Assembly (NCBI RefSeq): GCF_030687715.1
Contig: NZ_CP117445.1
Location: 864,501-928,500, forward strand
Direction: 5' to 3'
DNA length: 64,000 nt
Source of the DNA: Pseudomonas sp. FP2196
GTDB lineage: Bacteria > Pseudomonadota > Gammaproteobacteria > Pseudomonadales > Pseudomonadaceae
A program made the position numbers and the translations under genes. Every line of letters begins with the position of its first letter. Position 1 is the stretch's first letter. The notes under the pieces are model-generated. The model saw only the letters and a list, made by a program, of their open reading frames with translations. It ran no database searches and was not told the origin of the DNA. Shown piece by piece: positions 43,884 through 53,764 of the stretch.

Positions 43884-43960
43884 CAAAAGATCGCAGCCTG
43901 CGGCAGCTCCTACAAGGGATCGCGGTTCTCTGTAGGAGCTGCCGCAGGCTGCGATCTTTG
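43884..43960. repeat. REP-type inverted repeat
   Basis: CAAAAGATCGCAGCCTGCGG...CTCCTACA and its near-perfect inverted copy TGTAGGAGCTGCCGCAGGCT... are separated by about 16 nt. It begins 4 nt after the fruA stop. Confidence 0.92.
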
Positions 43961-44017
43961 TTGTCATCCACGATTCATGATCCCGTGCTTTAGTTTTCCT
44001 TTTTCAGGGAGAGCAGC

Positions 44018-45538
44018 ATGAGCGATTTCAATGTGGGTCGTCGGCGTGTCATGCAAGTGGTCGGCGCCGGTCTGTTGATGCCGAGCCTGGCGCCGGCAGT
44101 GATTGCGTCGGTCAAGGATCGCCCGCAACTTACCGACGGCGTCCAGTCGGGCGACCTGCAAGGTGATCGCGCGATGATCTGGAGTCGCAGCGACCGTCCG
44201 GCGCGGATGGTGGTCGAGTGGGACACCCGCAGTCAGTTTCGCAATCCACGCCGGGTCGTCTCTGCGTTGGCCGATGCCCACAGCGATTTCACTGCCCGCG
44301 TTGAGCTCACCGGGCTGCCCGCCGATCAGGCGATTTTCTATCGCGTGTATTTCAAGGATGCCCGCACTGGCGTCGCCAGCGAACCGTGGCTCGGCCACTT
44401 GCGCAGCGCACCGACGGCGCGACGCAATATTCGTTTTGTCTGGAGCGGCGACACCGTCGGCCAGGGCTTCGGCATCAACCCGGACATAGGCGGCATGCGT
44501 ATCTACGAAGCCATGCGCCTGCGCCTGCCGGACTTCTTTATCCACAGCGGCGATACCATCTACGCCGACGGCCCGGTGCCGGCACAGCTGACGACCGAAA
44601 ACGGTCGGGTGTGGCGCAACATCACCACCGAAGCCAAGAGCAAAGTTGCCCAGACCCTCGACGACTATCGCGGCAACTACCGCTACAACCTGATGGACGA
44701 AAACATCCGCCGCTTCAACGCCGAAGTGCCGCAGATCTGGCAGTGGGACGACCATGAAGTGGTCAACAACTGGTCGCCCGGCAAACAGCTCGACGAGCGT
44801 TATCAGGAAAAAGATATCCACACCCTGGTGGGCCGTGCACGCAAGGCCTGGCTGGAATATTCGCCGATGCGCTTGCAGGCGGCCGACGGTGGCGGGCGGA
44901 TTTATCGCAAGATCAGTTACGGGCCGATGCTCGATGTGTTTGTGCTGGATATGCGCAGTTATCGAGAGGCCAACGACGACAACCTCGGGGCGGCGAAACC
45001 GTTTCTGGGGCGTGAGCAACTGAACTGGCTCAAGCGAGGCTTGAAGAAATCGAAAGCCCAATGGAAGGTGATTGCCGCCGACATGCCGATTGGTCTTGGT
45101 GTGCCGGATGGCGAGGTGAGTCCGGGGGTGACGCGCTGGGAAGCGGTGGCCAACGGCGATCCGGGGCCGGCGCAGGGTCGAGAGCTGGAAATCGCCGAAT
45201 TGCTCGGTTATCTGCGAGCGCAGCAGGTGCGCAATTTTGTCTTTCTGACGGCAGACGTGCATTACTGCGCGGCGCATCACTACCATCCCGACCGTGCCGC
45301 GTTTCAGGATTTCGAGCCGTTCTGGGAATTTGTCGCGGGGCCGTTGAACGCCGGAAGTTTTGGGCCAAACCCACTGGATAAGACGTTTGGGCCAGAGGTG
45401 GTGTTCGAGAAGGCACCGCCGGCACAGAACACTTCGCCGTTTGCCGGCTTTCAGTTTTTTGGCGAGGTGAATATTGAAGGGCGGAGCGGGGAGATGAGTG
45501 TGGTGTTGCGGGATTTGAATGGGGGGGGCGGTGTTTGA
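44018..45538 (+). CDS. PhoD-like alkaline phosphatase, Tat-exported
   Basis: A 506-residue PhoD-family phosphatase/phosphodiesterase. The N-terminus has a twin-arginine signal (NVGRRRVMQVVGAGLLMPSL, residues about 5-24), so the folded enzyme is probably exported by Tat. The PhoD N-terminal domain (TDGVQSGDLQGDRAMIWSR) is followed by the metal-dependent catalytic domain with FVWSGDTVG, FIHSGDTIYADG and WDDHEVVNNW. The late metal-site segment is FLTADVHYCAAHHY. It stands alone between two REP repeats. No Pho box was recognised. The natural substrate is unknown. Confidence 0.9.
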   Translation: MSDFNVGRRRVMQVVGAGLLMPSLAPAVIASVKDRPQLTDGVQSGDLQGDRAMIWSRSDRPARMVVEWDTRSQFRNPRRVVSALADAHSDFTARVELTGLPADQAIFYRVYFKDARTGVASEPWLGHLRSAPTARRNIRFVWSGDTVGQGFGINPDIGGMRIYEAMRLRLPDFFIHSGDTIYADGPVPAQLTTENGRVWRNITTEAKSKVAQTLDDYRGNYRYNLMDENIRRFNAEVPQIWQWDDHEVVNNWSPGKQLDERYQEKDIHTLVGRARKAWLEYSPMRLQAADGGGRIYRKISYGPMLDVFVLDMRSYREANDDNLGAAKPFLGREQLNWLKRGLKKSKAQWKVIAADMPIGLGVPDGEVSPGVTRWEAVANGDPGPAQGRELEIAELLGYLRAQQVRNFVFLTADVHYCAAHHYHPDRAAFQDFEPFWEFVAGPLNAGSFGPNPLDKTFGPEVVFEKAPPAQNTSPFAGFQFFGEVNIEGRSGEMSVVLRDLNGGGGV

Positions 45539-45569
45539 GCGGAAGTTGCAGCCCGTCTGATTTCACCCT

Positions 45570-45607
45570 CCCCGTGTAGGAGCAGCCTGCGGCAGCTCCT
45601 ACAGGGG
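45570..45607. repeat. REP-type hairpin
   Basis: CCCCGTGTAGGAGC and GCTCCTACAGGGG pair around CAGCCTGCGGCA. It lies between convergent phoD-like and reductase genes and probably serves as a shared transcript end. Confidence 0.85.
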
Positions 45608-45618
45608 AATGAGTGGGG

Positions 45619-48189
45619 TCAGTAAACGTCCCTGCGATAACGTCCCTGTTCGATCAGACGTTCGACTTCGGCGGCGCCGAGGATCTCGTTGAGTGCCTGG
45701 TCCACGCCTGATGCCATCCCCTGCAAGCTGCCGCAGATATAAATGACAGCACCGTCGGCCAGCCATTTTTTCAACTCATCAGCCGACTCCCGCAAGCGAT
45801 CCTGCACATAAATCTTCTCGGCCTGATCCCGCGAGAACGCCAGATCCAGCCGCGCCAGATCACCGTTGATCAACCACTCTTCCAGCTCCGCACGGCACAG
45901 GTAGTCGTGCTCACGATTGCGCTCGCCAAACAGCAGCCACTGGCGCTGCTGACCATCGGCAATCCGTGCCTTGAGCAAACTGCGCAGCCCGGCCAGTCCC
46001 GTGCCGTTACCCAGCAGGATCATTGGCACGGGCTCGTTCGGTAGATGGAAACCGCTGTTACGCCGTACGCGCAAGCTGATACTGCCACCCACCGGCGCAT
46101 GCTCGGTCAACCAGCCGGAGCCAATCCCGAGGCTGCCGTCGCTGTGTTGTTCCTGACGCACGATCAGCTCCAGCAAACCGTCGGCGGCAATCGAAGCGAT
46201 CGAGTATTCGCGCATGGCCAGCGGCACCATGGCATCGACCAGCGCCTGCGCATGCAAGCCCACCAGATGCGCGCGATGCTCGGGCAGTTGGCGCGAGGCC
46301 AGCGCCACTTCAAGCGGTTCTTCGAGGCCGTTGATGTTCACCGTTGTCTGGCCACGAATGCCGAGGCCGTCGAGGAAGTGCTCGATGATCCACGGGCAGT
46401 TGCGCGGCAGCACTTCCACCAGATCACCGGCCAGCCAACTGCTGGTATTCGGCGCGCCAAGGCCCAACAGATAAACCGGCGAGCCGCTGCTGTCCGGGTT
46501 CATCAGTTCGCGACGCACCAGTGTCCAGTTGTCGTAGCTCGGCGCCTGCCAGGTGTCGACCGGTGCTTGCCCGGTGAGCTGGCCCAGTTGGGTTTGCCAG
46601 TGACGCAGCGCATACGGATCGCCGCTGTCGACTTCCACCGGTGCAAACAACGTCTTGCCACCGTGTTCGCTCAACCACTGATGCAGGCGTCGGGCGAACC
46701 CGCAGAAGTGTTGATACTGTCGATCGCCCAGACCCAGCACCGCGTAGTTCAGGCTGTCGAATGTCGAGGCTTTGCCCAGCACCTTGCGTTCGAAACCACG
46801 GGCGCTGTCCGGCGCTTCGCCGTCGCCGAAGGTACTGACGACGAACAGCGCGTTGGTTGAATCACGCAGATCCTGTTCGCTGACATTGGCCAGCGGCTGC
46901 ACTTTCACTGGCAACCCGGCGGCCTGCAATTGGCCGGCGGTCTGCCAGGCCAGTTGCTCGGCAAAACCGCTCTGGCTGGCGAAGCCGATCAGCCACGCCG
47001 GAGCATCACCGGCCGGTTGTGCGAGGCCTTTGCGCGCATCCTTGATCTGCTTTTTCTTGCGACGGCGATCCAGATATAACAGCCATCCGGTGATGAAGAA
47101 CAGCGGCATGCACACCGCTGCGAGGGTGATGATGATTCGTCCGACGAGGCCGAAATAACTGCCGACGTGCAACGCATAAATGCTGGTCAACAGTTGTGCC
47201 TTGAAGCTCTTGTCGGCGTAGCGGTCGACGCGTTTGACGATGCCGGTGGCCGGGTCGAGGGTGATCTGGTTCAACGCGCGATCATGCGGCGAGCTGTCGA
47301 GCAGGTAGAACACCGTCGCCGGTTGGCCGGCCACGGGCGGCATGCGGATGTTGTAAGCGGACAGACCCGGGCCGGCGGCGCTGTAGATGCTGCTCCACAT
47401 CGCGGCGTAGTCGGCGGTCGGTGCCGGGCCTTCTGGCGCTGGCCCTCGACCACCGCGTACGCGTTCGTTTTGCGGGGCGTCGGAAAGCAGTCTGGTCAGG
47501 CCCTTGTTGTACCACTCGTAAGACCACGACAACCCGGTCAGCGCCAGCAGCAGATACACCAACAGGCACCAAGTGCCCGCTACAGAGTGCAGGTCCCAGT
47601 TAAAGGCACGGCCCTTTTTCTTCCAGTCGAGGGTCAGCCACACGCGCCAGCTGTTCCATTGGCGCGGCCAGCGCAGGTAAAGGCCGGAGAGGCAGAAGAA
47701 CAGCAGTATCAGGGTGCAGGCGCCGGTGATGTTGCGACCGGTGTCGCCCATGGCGAGGAAACGGTGCAACTGCAGCATCAGGCCGAAGAAGTCCTGACCC
47801 ACGGCATTGCCCATGAACTCGCCGGTGTACGGGTCGAAGTAGCGCATCTCGCCACGGCGCTCGCCTTTGGGCGGGGTGAAGAAGACTTTCGCCGCGTGGC
47901 CGCTGTCGGTCTCGACCCAGAGCATCGAGACTTTTTTGCCCGAGGTGGCTTCGATGTGTTCTACCAGTTCAACGGGGGGCAGCACGCCGGCAACTTGTTT
48001 TTCCACCTGCAACACCGACGGGTTCAGCGCCCGCAGGATCTCGTCCTGGAACGAATAGGCCGCGCCGGTGATGCCCATCAGGGCCAGCACCAGGCCGGCA
48101 GTGATGCCAAAAAACCAGTGCAACTGGAACAGGGTTTTCTTCAACACGTCACTCGCCGTCCGTTCGGAAATTGTCATCACGGCGCGCAT
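45619..48189 (-). CDS. PepSY-flavodoxin-FAD/NAD(P)H reductase fusion, probable siderophore-iron reductase
   Basis: An 856-residue inner-membrane oxidoreductase. The N-terminal half is a PepSY-associated membrane domain with four helices (near residues 25-45, 155-175, 205-225 and 360-380). A flavodoxin-like domain follows (about 415-550, [18 protein letters not shown]). The CysJ-type FAD/NAD(P)H reductase ends it (about 560-856, [36 protein letters not shown]). It would pass electrons from NAD(P)H across the membrane. Position next to piuA suggests reduction of ferric siderophore or iron. The start could also be the ATG at 48177. Confidence 0.85.
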   Translation of the reverse strand: MRAVMTISERTASDVLKKTLFQLHWFFGITAGLVLALMGITGAAYSFQDEILRALNPSVLQVEKQVAGVLPPVELVEHIEATSGKKVSMLWVETDSGHAAKVFFTPPKGERRGEMRYFDPYTGEFMGNAVGQDFFGLMLQLHRFLAMGDTGRNITGACTLILLFFCLSGLYLRWPRQWNSWRVWLTLDWKKKGRAFNWDLHSVAGTWCLLVYLLLALTGLSWSYEWYNKGLTRLLSDAPQNERVRGGRGPAPEGPAPTADYAAMWSSIYSAAGPGLSAYNIRMPPVAGQPATVFYLLDSSPHDRALNQITLDPATGIVKRVDRYADKSFKAQLLTSIYALHVGSYFGLVGRIIITLAAVCMPLFFITGWLLYLDRRRKKKQIKDARKGLAQPAGDAPAWLIGFASQSGFAEQLAWQTAGQLQAAGLPVKVQPLANVSEQDLRDSTNALFVVSTFGDGEAPDSARGFERKVLGKASTFDSLNYAVLGLGDRQYQHFCGFARRLHQWLSEHGGKTLFAPVEVDSGDPYALRHWQTQLGQLTGQAPVDTWQAPSYDNWTLVRRELMNPDSSGSPVYLLGLGAPNTSSWLAGDLVEVLPRNCPWIIEHFLDGLGIRGQTTVNINGLEEPLEVALASRQLPEHRAHLVGLHAQALVDAMVPLAMREYSIASIAADGLLELIVRQEQHSDGSLGIGSGWLTEHAPVGGSISLRVRRNSGFHLPNEPVPMILLGNGTGLAGLRSLLKARIADGQQRQWLLFGERNREHDYLCRAELEEWLINGDLARLDLAFSRDQAEKIYVQDRLRESADELKKWLADGAVIYICGSLQGMASGVDQALNEILGAAEVERLIEQGRYRRDVY

Positions 48190-48231
48190 TATGCCGTGGG
48201 TTATCGAGAGCTTCTTTGATTACGCACAAAA

Positions 48232-48257
48232 GCCCCGTTCAATTGAATGAACGGGGC
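48232..48257 (-). terminator. Intrinsic terminator of piuA
   Basis: A 10-bp perfect stem (GCCCCGTTCA with TGAACGGGGC) is followed on the minus strand by CTTTTGTG. It separates piuA from the reductase gene, which must then have its own promoter within 48190-48231 or depend on readthrough. Confidence 0.8.
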
Positions 48258-48266
48258 CTGCTGTTT

Positions 48267-48296
48267 TGTAGGAGTTGCGTGCCGCAGCTCCTACAG
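48267..48296. repeat. REP-type hairpin
   Basis: TGTAGGAG...CTCCTACA surrounds TTGCGTGCCGCAG. It is a short diverged copy placed 5 nt after the piuA stop. Confidence 0.75.
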
Positions 48297-48301
48297 GTTC
48301 C

Positions 48302-50617
48302 TTAGAAGTGGAAGTTGGTGCTCAACAGTGCCGTACGGCCCGCCGCCTGGTTGGCGAAGTGGGTCGAGAAGGCTTTGTCGTAATAGGTTTCGTTGGTCAG
48401 GTTCTGCACATTGAGTTGCAGGTCGACGTTCTTGGTCAGCTTGTAAGCGGCCATTGCGTCGTAGCGAACATAGGAGTCGACCATCGTGGTGTTGGCCACG
48501 TTGCCGAACACGTCGTCGACGTAGAACGCGCCGCCACCGATGGTCAGTTTCGGCGTGACTTGGTAAGTGGTCCACAGGCTGGCGCTGTTTTTCGGCGTGT
48601 TAGGCAGTTGATTGCCATCGGTGGCGCGGTTCAATGCGCCGCCATCGACCTGCTCGCTGTCCATGTAGGCATAACCTGCGAACACCTGCCATTTGTCGGT
48701 GATCTTGCCGCTGGCCGACAGTTCGATACCTTGCACGCGGGTTATGCCGGCGTTCTCGTACGACGTGGTATCGACTTGCACGCGCGCGTTTTCTTTCTCG
48801 GTACGGAAGATATCGGCGGTCAGCGACAGGCGATCATTGAGCAAATCCCACTTGGTACCGATTTCGTAGTTCTTGGTGGTTTCCGGCTCCATGTCGCTGC
48901 TCAGCAGGTTGCCGCTGCGATCCGGCGTGCCACCCAGCGGGTTGCCTTCCTGACCTTCACCGAGAGTGTTGCCCGGCGGGGTAGCGGAGGTGGCGTAAGA
49001 AGCATAGATGCTGCCGTTTTCCGCCGGTTTGTAGACCACGCCGAACTGGCCGGTAACGAACTCGCTGGTGTCATCGCCCTTGGAGGTGGTGGCGCCCGCA
49101 GCGGTGTAGGTTTTGTACTCGGTGTCGAAGTGGTCGTAACGCAGCCCCATGTTCACCAGCCATTGCTCGGACAATTCCAGGGTGTCAAACACATACAGCG
49201 CGTAAGTGTTGGCCTTGGTGTCGGTGCCGGCGTAGTTACGCGAGATCGCGCCGTTCCACGGGTCGTTCGGGTTCGGGTTCGACAGCGAGGTGCAGTTGTA
49301 GCCACTCGACGCGCCGATCATCGACGGGGTGCAGTTGGTGGTCGCGGCGCTGGAACGCGGCGTGGTGTCGGTGTTGACGTTGTACGAGGATTTCTGGCTG
49401 TCCTCGCGGGTGTATTCCACACCGGTGGAGAAGCTGTTCTTGAAGCCGGCGACGTAGAAATTGCCGAACAGGTCAGTCTGGTTGGTGGTGGTCTCGGTGT
49501 TGCTCACCCGAGTGTTCGCACGACGCCAGACGCTGCCGTTGTTGACGTTGCCCTTGCTGTCGTCCGGCTGGGTCAGGATGTAGTCCTGCATGCTGGTGCC
49601 GTGGCGCAGGGTGTTCTTGATCGTCAGCGAGTCGCTCAGGTCATGCTCGATGGCGAAGGTGGCGGTGTCGGTGCGGCCTTTGCGGAAATCGCGATCCAGA
49701 CCGTAGAAATTGCTGTGGTCACCGCCGGCGTATGGCTTGTCCGGGTTGGACTTGGTGCGTGCTGCCGAGCCACCGGTCGGGAGGGTGTACGGGACACCCG
49801 AATCCGGAGTGTCATTGCTTTCGAGATGGTAGTAGTCGAGGTTGACGCGGGTGTCGGTGCCCAGGCCGAAGGCCAGCGATGGCGCGATACCCCAGCGGTC
49901 GTAGTCGACCTTGTCGCGGCCGGCGACGTTGCTCTCGTGGCTCATCAGGTTCAGACGGCCGGCAGCGGTGTCGCTGAACTGATAGTTGCCGTCGAGGGTG
50001 TAACGCTGGGTCTGGTCGGAGCCCCAGGTGAAACCACCGTCGAACGAGTTGCCCAAGTGCGCTTTCTTGCTCACCAGGTTGATGCTGCCGCCCGCCGCGC
50101 CGCGACCGCCAATGGCGGAATTCGGGCCCTTGCTGACTTCAATGTTTTCTACCGCGAAAATCTCGCGGCTCTGCGAACCGGTGTCGCGCACGCCATCAAG
50201 ATAAGTGTCGCCCTGAGCGTCGAAACCGCGGATGAACGGACGGTCGCCCTGCGGGTTGCCGCCTTCGCCGGCTCCGAAGGTGATGCCCGGAACGGTACGC
50301 AGCGCGTCCTGCATGTTCAGGGCGCCGGTATCCTTGAGGACTTGTTGTGGAATCACAGTCACCGAGCGCGGCGTGTCGACCAGCGGTGCGGTGTACTTGG
50401 GCGAGGAGGCTTTTTCGACTTGGTAGGAGGTCGCGTCCTGGGCTTCGCCGGTGATGGACGTGGCGTCCAGGGCGATGGCATTGCCGGCAGCTTTGCTGTC
50501 GGTCTTTTCGGCGGCGAACGCCATGTGGCCTGCGGAGCCGGCGGTGATTGCCACGCCGATTGCAGAGGCGAGCAGACGTGGTGAACTGACCGGTAGTTGA
50601 GCTGGTTGACGTGCCAT
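48302..50617 (-). CDS. piuA: TonB-dependent catecholate siderophore receptor PiuA (Fiu-like)
   Basis: An outer-membrane receptor for iron bound to catechol-type ligands. PiuA homologues in P. aeruginosa also admit siderophore-linked beta-lactams. The 771-residue precursor has a signal peptide (about 1-35, ending MAFAA). The plug (about 60-190) contains VTVIPQQVLKDTGALNMQDA and GPNSAIGGRGAAGGSINLVS. A 22-strand-type barrel ends in the aromatic LLSTNFHF. I chose ATG 50617 because GGGGAGGGG lies just upstream. piuC is divergent, 207 nt away. Confidence 0.93.
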   Translation of the reverse strand: MARQPAQLPVSSPRLLASAIGVAITAGSAGHMAFAAEKTDSKAAGNAIALDATSITGEAQDATSYQVEKASSPKYTAPLVDTPRSVTVIPQQVLKDTGALNMQDALRTVPGITFGAGEGGNPQGDRPFIRGFDAQGDTYLDGVRDTGSQSREIFAVENIEVSKGPNSAIGGRGAAGGSINLVSKKAHLGNSFDGGFTWGSDQTQRYTLDGNYQFSDTAAGRLNLMSHESNVAGRDKVDYDRWGIAPSLAFGLGTDTRVNLDYYHLESNDTPDSGVPYTLPTGGSAARTKSNPDKPYAGGDHSNFYGLDRDFRKGRTDTATFAIEHDLSDSLTIKNTLRHGTSMQDYILTQPDDSKGNVNNGSVWRRANTRVSNTETTTNQTDLFGNFYVAGFKNSFSTGVEYTREDSQKSSYNVNTDTTPRSSAATTNCTPSMIGASSGYNCTSLSNPNPNDPWNGAISRNYAGTDTKANTYALYVFDTLELSEQWLVNMGLRYDHFDTEYKTYTAAGATTSKGDDTSEFVTGQFGVVYKPAENGSIYASYATSATPPGNTLGEGQEGNPLGGTPDRSGNLLSSDMEPETTKNYEIGTKWDLLNDRLSLTADIFRTEKENARVQVDTTSYENAGITRVQGIELSASGKITDKWQVFAGYAYMDSEQVDGGALNRATDGNQLPNTPKNSASLWTTYQVTPKLTIGGGAFYVDDVFGNVANTTMVDSYVRYDAMAAYKLTKNVDLQLNVQNLTNETYYDKAFSTHFANQAAGRTALLSTNFHF

Positions 50618-50682
50618 TTTTATTCCCCTCCCCAAGGATTTGAGGTCGCGGAATATAGGGTAAACAGTTATTCGTATCAATT

Positions 50683-50701
50683 GCGAAACATTGTTATTCG
50701 C
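50683..50701 (-). promoter_or_regulatory. Possible Fur box before piuA
   Basis: The 19-bp GCGAAACATTGTTATTCGC, an imperfect palindrome, lies 66 nt upstream of piuA in an AT-rich stretch (50650-50745). I count 11 of 19 matches to the Fur consensus GATAATGATAATCATTATC on the minus strand. A neighbouring TTATTCGTATCAATTGCG could extend it. Placement is right for iron repression of piuA and perhaps piuC, but the match is weak. Confidence 0.45.
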
Positions 50702-50824
50702 ACTGAATTTACATTCTTTACAATTTAGCCTTACGGTTTTTACTGATTCATTCGTCTCGCGGGTTTTACTTGGCCAATAAGAATCAATACCATTGGCACC
50801 CCTTTGCCATCAGGTACGTTCGCC

Positions 50825-51505
50825 ATGCTGCTGCACATTCCCGGCCTGTTCGCGAAAGAAGAAGTGCAGCGCATCCGCCAGGTGCTGGAAGAAGCGGATT
50901 GGGCCGATGGCAAGATCACCGCCGGGTTCCAATCGGCCAAGGCCAAGCACAATCTGCAACTGCCTGAAGGCCATCCGCTGGCCAAGGAAATCGGCGCGGC
51001 AATGCTTGAACGGCTGTGGCAAAACCCGCTGTTCATGTCTGCCGCGCTGCCACACAAAGTGTTCCCGCCGTTACTCAACTGCTACACGGCTGGCGGCAGT
51101 TTCGATTTCCACATCGACAACGCCGTGCGCCAGCCCAAGGGCAGCATCGAGCGGGTGCGTACCGATCTGTCGGCCACGCTGTTCTTCAGCGAGCCTGAGG
51201 ATTACGACGGTGGCGAACTGGAGATCCAGGACACCTTCGGCTCCCAGCAAGTGAAACTGCCCGCCGGCGACATGGTGCTGTACCCCGGCACCAGCCTGCA
51301 CAAGGTCAATGCGGTCACGCGCGGTGCGCGTTATGCGTCGTTTTTCTGGACGCAAAGTCTGGTGCGCGAAGACAGTCAGCGTGCCTTGCTGTTCGAGATG
51401 GACGGAGCGATCCAGCAGCTCACTCGGGACATGCCTGATCACCCGTCGTTGATCCGCCTCACTGGGACGTATCACAACTTGCTGCGTCGCTGGGTCGAGG
51501 TATGA
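50825..51505 (+). CDS. piuC: Fe(II)/2-oxoglutarate-dependent hydroxylase PiuC (PKHX/YbiX-type)
   Basis: A 226-residue PKHD-type dioxygenase linked to iron uptake. Its substrate is not established. The facial triad is visible: His and Asp in FDFHIDNAV and the distal His in [19 protein letters not shown], with an Arg for 2-oxoglutarate. The start [15 protein letters not shown] fits the family, so I chose ATG 50825 over 50804. It is divergent from piuA. Its stop overlaps the Sel1 gene start (ATGA). Loss of PiuA/PiuC function is associated with reduced uptake of siderophore drugs in P. aeruginosa. Confidence 0.93.
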   Translation: MLLHIPGLFAKEEVQRIRQVLEEADWADGKITAGFQSAKAKHNLQLPEGHPLAKEIGAAMLERLWQNPLFMSAALPHKVFPPLLNCYTAGGSFDFHIDNAVRQPKGSIERVRTDLSATLFFSEPEDYDGGELEIQDTFGSQQVKLPAGDMVLYPGTSLHKVNAVTRGARYASFFWTQSLVREDSQRALLFEMDGAIQQLTRDMPDHPSLIRLTGTYHNLLRRWVEV

Positions 51506-52251
51506 GTTTTCAACTGCGTCGCGAGGAAGTCCTCGACGCCTCGGGGCTGGCAGCGATGCTCGAAGAAAGCCCGGCCCGTGCAGCTCAGGCGATCTTGCTG
51601 GCGGCGGGCGAAGGTGTTGTAGAGGCGCAGGCGTTGCTCGGACAGATCCTGCTCGATGGCCGGGGCATTGCCCAGGATCAAGCGCTGGCAATGCGCTGGT
51701 TCGGGATTGCCGCCGGGCAAGGTCATCTGATGGCGCGCAACATGCTCGGCCGTTGTCACGAGCACGGCTGGGGTTGTGCTGCGGATGCTGCGGTTGCCGC
51801 GCGGCATTATCGCGTCGCCGCAGATGCCGGGCTGGACTGGGCGATGTACAACCTCGCCAATTTGCTGGCGACCGGGCGTGGTGTGACGGTGGATCATCCG
51901 CAGGCGTTGGCGCTGTATCAACGCGCCGCTGAGGCCGGTCACGCCAAATCGATGAATCTGCTCGGGCGTTATCTGGAAGAAGGACAGGTGTGTCCGGTGG
52001 ATTCGGTCGCTGCGCGCAACTGGTATCGGCGTTCGGCAGAAGGCGGGGATTTTCGCGGGCAGTTCAGTTTTGCGGCGGTTTTGGCGGGTGAGGGCAATGT
52101 CGATGAAGCCATTCTCTGGCTTGAGAAGGCCTTGGCCGGTGGCAACCTGAATTTCCTGCGAGTAGCGAGTCAGAGGCTGGCGAGCGCAACGGATCCCAGA
52201 CTCCAGGCCATGGCCAATCAATATTCCCAACGCTACGCGCAATCCCTGTAG
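51502..52251 (+). CDS. Sel1-repeat (TPR-like) protein
   Basis: A 249-residue cytoplasmic helical-repeat protein with no signal peptide. At least five Sel1-type repeats run from about residue 30 to 215 ([80 protein letters not shown]). Such proteins mediate protein-protein contacts; the partner is unknown. Overlap with piuC by 4 nt ties it to the iron locus, as in P. aeruginosa. Its stop codon TAG lies inside the arm of the downstream REP repeat. Confidence 0.9.
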   Translation: MSFQLRREEVLDASGLAAMLEESPARAAQAILLAAGEGVVEAQALLGQILLDGRGIAQDQALAMRWFGIAAGQGHLMARNMLGRCHEHGWGCAADAAVAARHYRVAADAGLDWAMYNLANLLATGRGVTVDHPQALALYQRAAEAGHAKSMNLLGRYLEEGQVCPVDSVAARNWYRRSAEGGDFRGQFSFAAVLAGEGNVDEAILWLEKALAGGNLNFLRVASQRLASATDPRLQAMANQYSQRYAQSL

Positions 52252-52333
52252 GAGCTGCCGCAGGCTGCGAGCTTTTGACTTTGATTTTTTAAAAGCCAGA
52301 TCAAAAGATCGCAACCTGCGGCAGTTCCTACAA
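52246..52333. repeat. REP-type inverted repeat overlapping the Sel1 gene stop
   Basis: CTGTAGGAGCTGCCGCAGGC... and its inverted partner TCAAAAGATCGCAACCTGCG...TTCCTACA are separated by about 22 nt. The left arm supplies the last sense codon and the TAG stop of the upstream gene. Confidence 0.9.
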
Positions 52334-52350
52334 GGGATTTGCGGACACAA

Positions 52351-52378
52351 AAAAGCCCATGACACGTCATGGGCTTTT
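52351..52378 (-). terminator. Terminator of speC
   Basis: AAAAGCCCATGAC and GTCATGGGCTTTT form a near-perfect stem; the minus strand continues into T-rich sequence. It lies 21 nt after the speC stop, and also fits the right-hand end of the Sel1/REP unit. Confidence 0.9.
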
Positions 52379-52398
52379 TGCGTTTCGGCGTGTGTGCG

Positions 52399-53562
52399 TT
52401 ACACGTAGAACGACTTCAACGGCGGAAAGCCATTGAACTCAACCGCGCTGTAACTGGTGGTGTAAGCACCGGTCGACAACCAGTACAGACGATCACCGAT
52501 TGCCAGGTTCAGCGGCAGGCCGTACTTGTAGTTTTCGTACATGATGTCGGCGCTGTCGCAGGTAGGGCCGGCGATGACGACTTCTTCCATCTCGCCTTTT
52601 TTCTCGGTCCAGATCGGGAACTTGATCGCCTCGTCCATGGTTTCGATCAGGCCGGAGAACTTGCCCACATCGGTGTACACCCAACGCTCGACGGCGGTGC
52701 GGGATTTACGTGCAACCAGCACCACTTCGCTGACCAGAATGCCGGCGTTGGCGATCAGCGAACGGCCCGGCTCCAGGATGATTTCCGGCAGGTCATCACC
52801 GAAGTCTTCTTTCAGGAAACGAATGATTTCTTCAGCGTAGGTTTCCAGGCTGTTGGTGCGGGTGATGTAGTTGGCCGGGAAGCCACCGCCCATGTTGATC
52901 AGCTTCAGGTGAATGCCGTCTTCTTCTTTCAGACGTTCGAAGATCACTTTGACCTTGGCGATCGCCGCATCCCAGACGCTGATGTCACGCTGCTGCGAAC
53001 CGACGTGGAACGAGATGCCGTAAGGCACCAGGCCCAGGTCGCGAGCAAGGATCAGCAGGTCCATGGCCATGTCGGTCTGGCAGCCGAATTTACGCGACAG
53101 TGGCCAGTCAGCCGTGGTCGAGCCTTCGGTGAGGATGCGCACATACACTTTCGAGCCCGGTGCAGCCTTGGCAATGTTGCGCAGGTCGGCTTCGGAGTCG
53201 GTGGAGAACAGACGCACACCCTTCTCATAGAAGTAGCGGATGTCCTTGGATTTCTTGATGGTGTTGCCGTAGCTGATACGGTCGGCGCTGACACCGCGAT
53301 CCATCACTTTGTCCAGCTCGTAGATCGAGGCGATGTCGAAGCTCGAACCTTTCTCTTTGAGCAGGTCGATGATCTCGACGGCCGGGTTGGCCTTGACCGC
53401 GTAGTAGACCTTGGCGAATTCGAAACCGGCGCGCAGGTCATCGTAGGCCTGGCTGATCATCGCGGTGTCGATCACCACGAATGGGGTTTCCTGTTTGTCG
53501 GCGAACGCCTTCATTTTGTCAAAAGTGGCGCGCGCGAAATAATCTTCGACGTTGATCGACAT
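52399..53562 (-). CDS. speC: Ornithine (possibly lysine/ornithine) decarboxylase, fold type III
   Basis: A 387-residue PLP enzyme of the eukaryotic-type ODC family that makes putrescine for polyamine synthesis. The PLP Lys is in VYYAVKANP (near residue 56). SFHVGSQQRD, the glycine loop NMGGGFPANY and ILEPGRSLIANAG bind PLP phosphate. The C-terminal Cys of the partner subunit site is in GPTCDSAD, followed by YTTSYSAVEFNGF. Length fits the compact bacterial enzymes. Lysine as an additional substrate cannot be excluded. The ATG follows TTAGGAG. A structured leader precedes it. Confidence 0.93.
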   Translation of the reverse strand: MSINVEDYFARATFDKMKAFADKQETPFVVIDTAMISQAYDDLRAGFEFAKVYYAVKANPAVEIIDLLKEKGSSFDIASIYELDKVMDRGVSADRISYGNTIKKSKDIRYFYEKGVRLFSTDSEADLRNIAKAAPGSKVYVRILTEGSTTADWPLSRKFGCQTDMAMDLLILARDLGLVPYGISFHVGSQQRDISVWDAAIAKVKVIFERLKEEDGIHLKLINMGGGFPANYITRTNSLETYAEEIIRFLKEDFGDDLPEIILEPGRSLIANAGILVSEVVLVARKSRTAVERWVYTDVGKFSGLIETMDEAIKFPIWTEKKGEMEEVVIAGPTCDSADIMYENYKYGLPLNLAIGDRLYWLSTGAYTTSYSAVEFNGFPPLKSFYV

Positions 53563-53668
53563 GCTGGGAGACTCCTAAGGGCAAACTGAATTGATCAATG
53601 GGTGCAAATGAACGTCCTCCGTATCCCCACTTTGGTTCGCCTACTTCCCAAGGCATGTCGCCGAAAGC

Positions 53669-53703
53669 AAAAAGGCCACGGGTGTGAAGCTTCCCTTGGC
53701 CTT
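53669..53703 (-). promoter_or_regulatory. Terminator-like hairpin in the speC leader
   Basis: On the minus strand, AAGGCCA (53703-53697) pairs with TGGCCTT (53678-53672), with an inner GGG/CCC extension, and runs into TTTTTGC. It lies about 110 nt before speC and after the candidate promoter, and within a 76-codon minus-strand frame (53749-53519) that overlaps the speC start. It could be an attenuator melted by translation; this is a hypothesis. Confidence 0.5.
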
Positions 53704-53764
53704 GCTGTCTCGTCGTCAGTACTTGAGCCGGATGGATCGTTTCCAGCATGGACGTTCGGCGCGA

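Noticed and set aside
53519..53749. Homology of the speC leader frame to the enterobacterial SpeFL arrest peptide
   Set aside because: Only a few Arg and aromatic residues near the end look alike; length and sequence differ, so I kept only the structural hypothesis.
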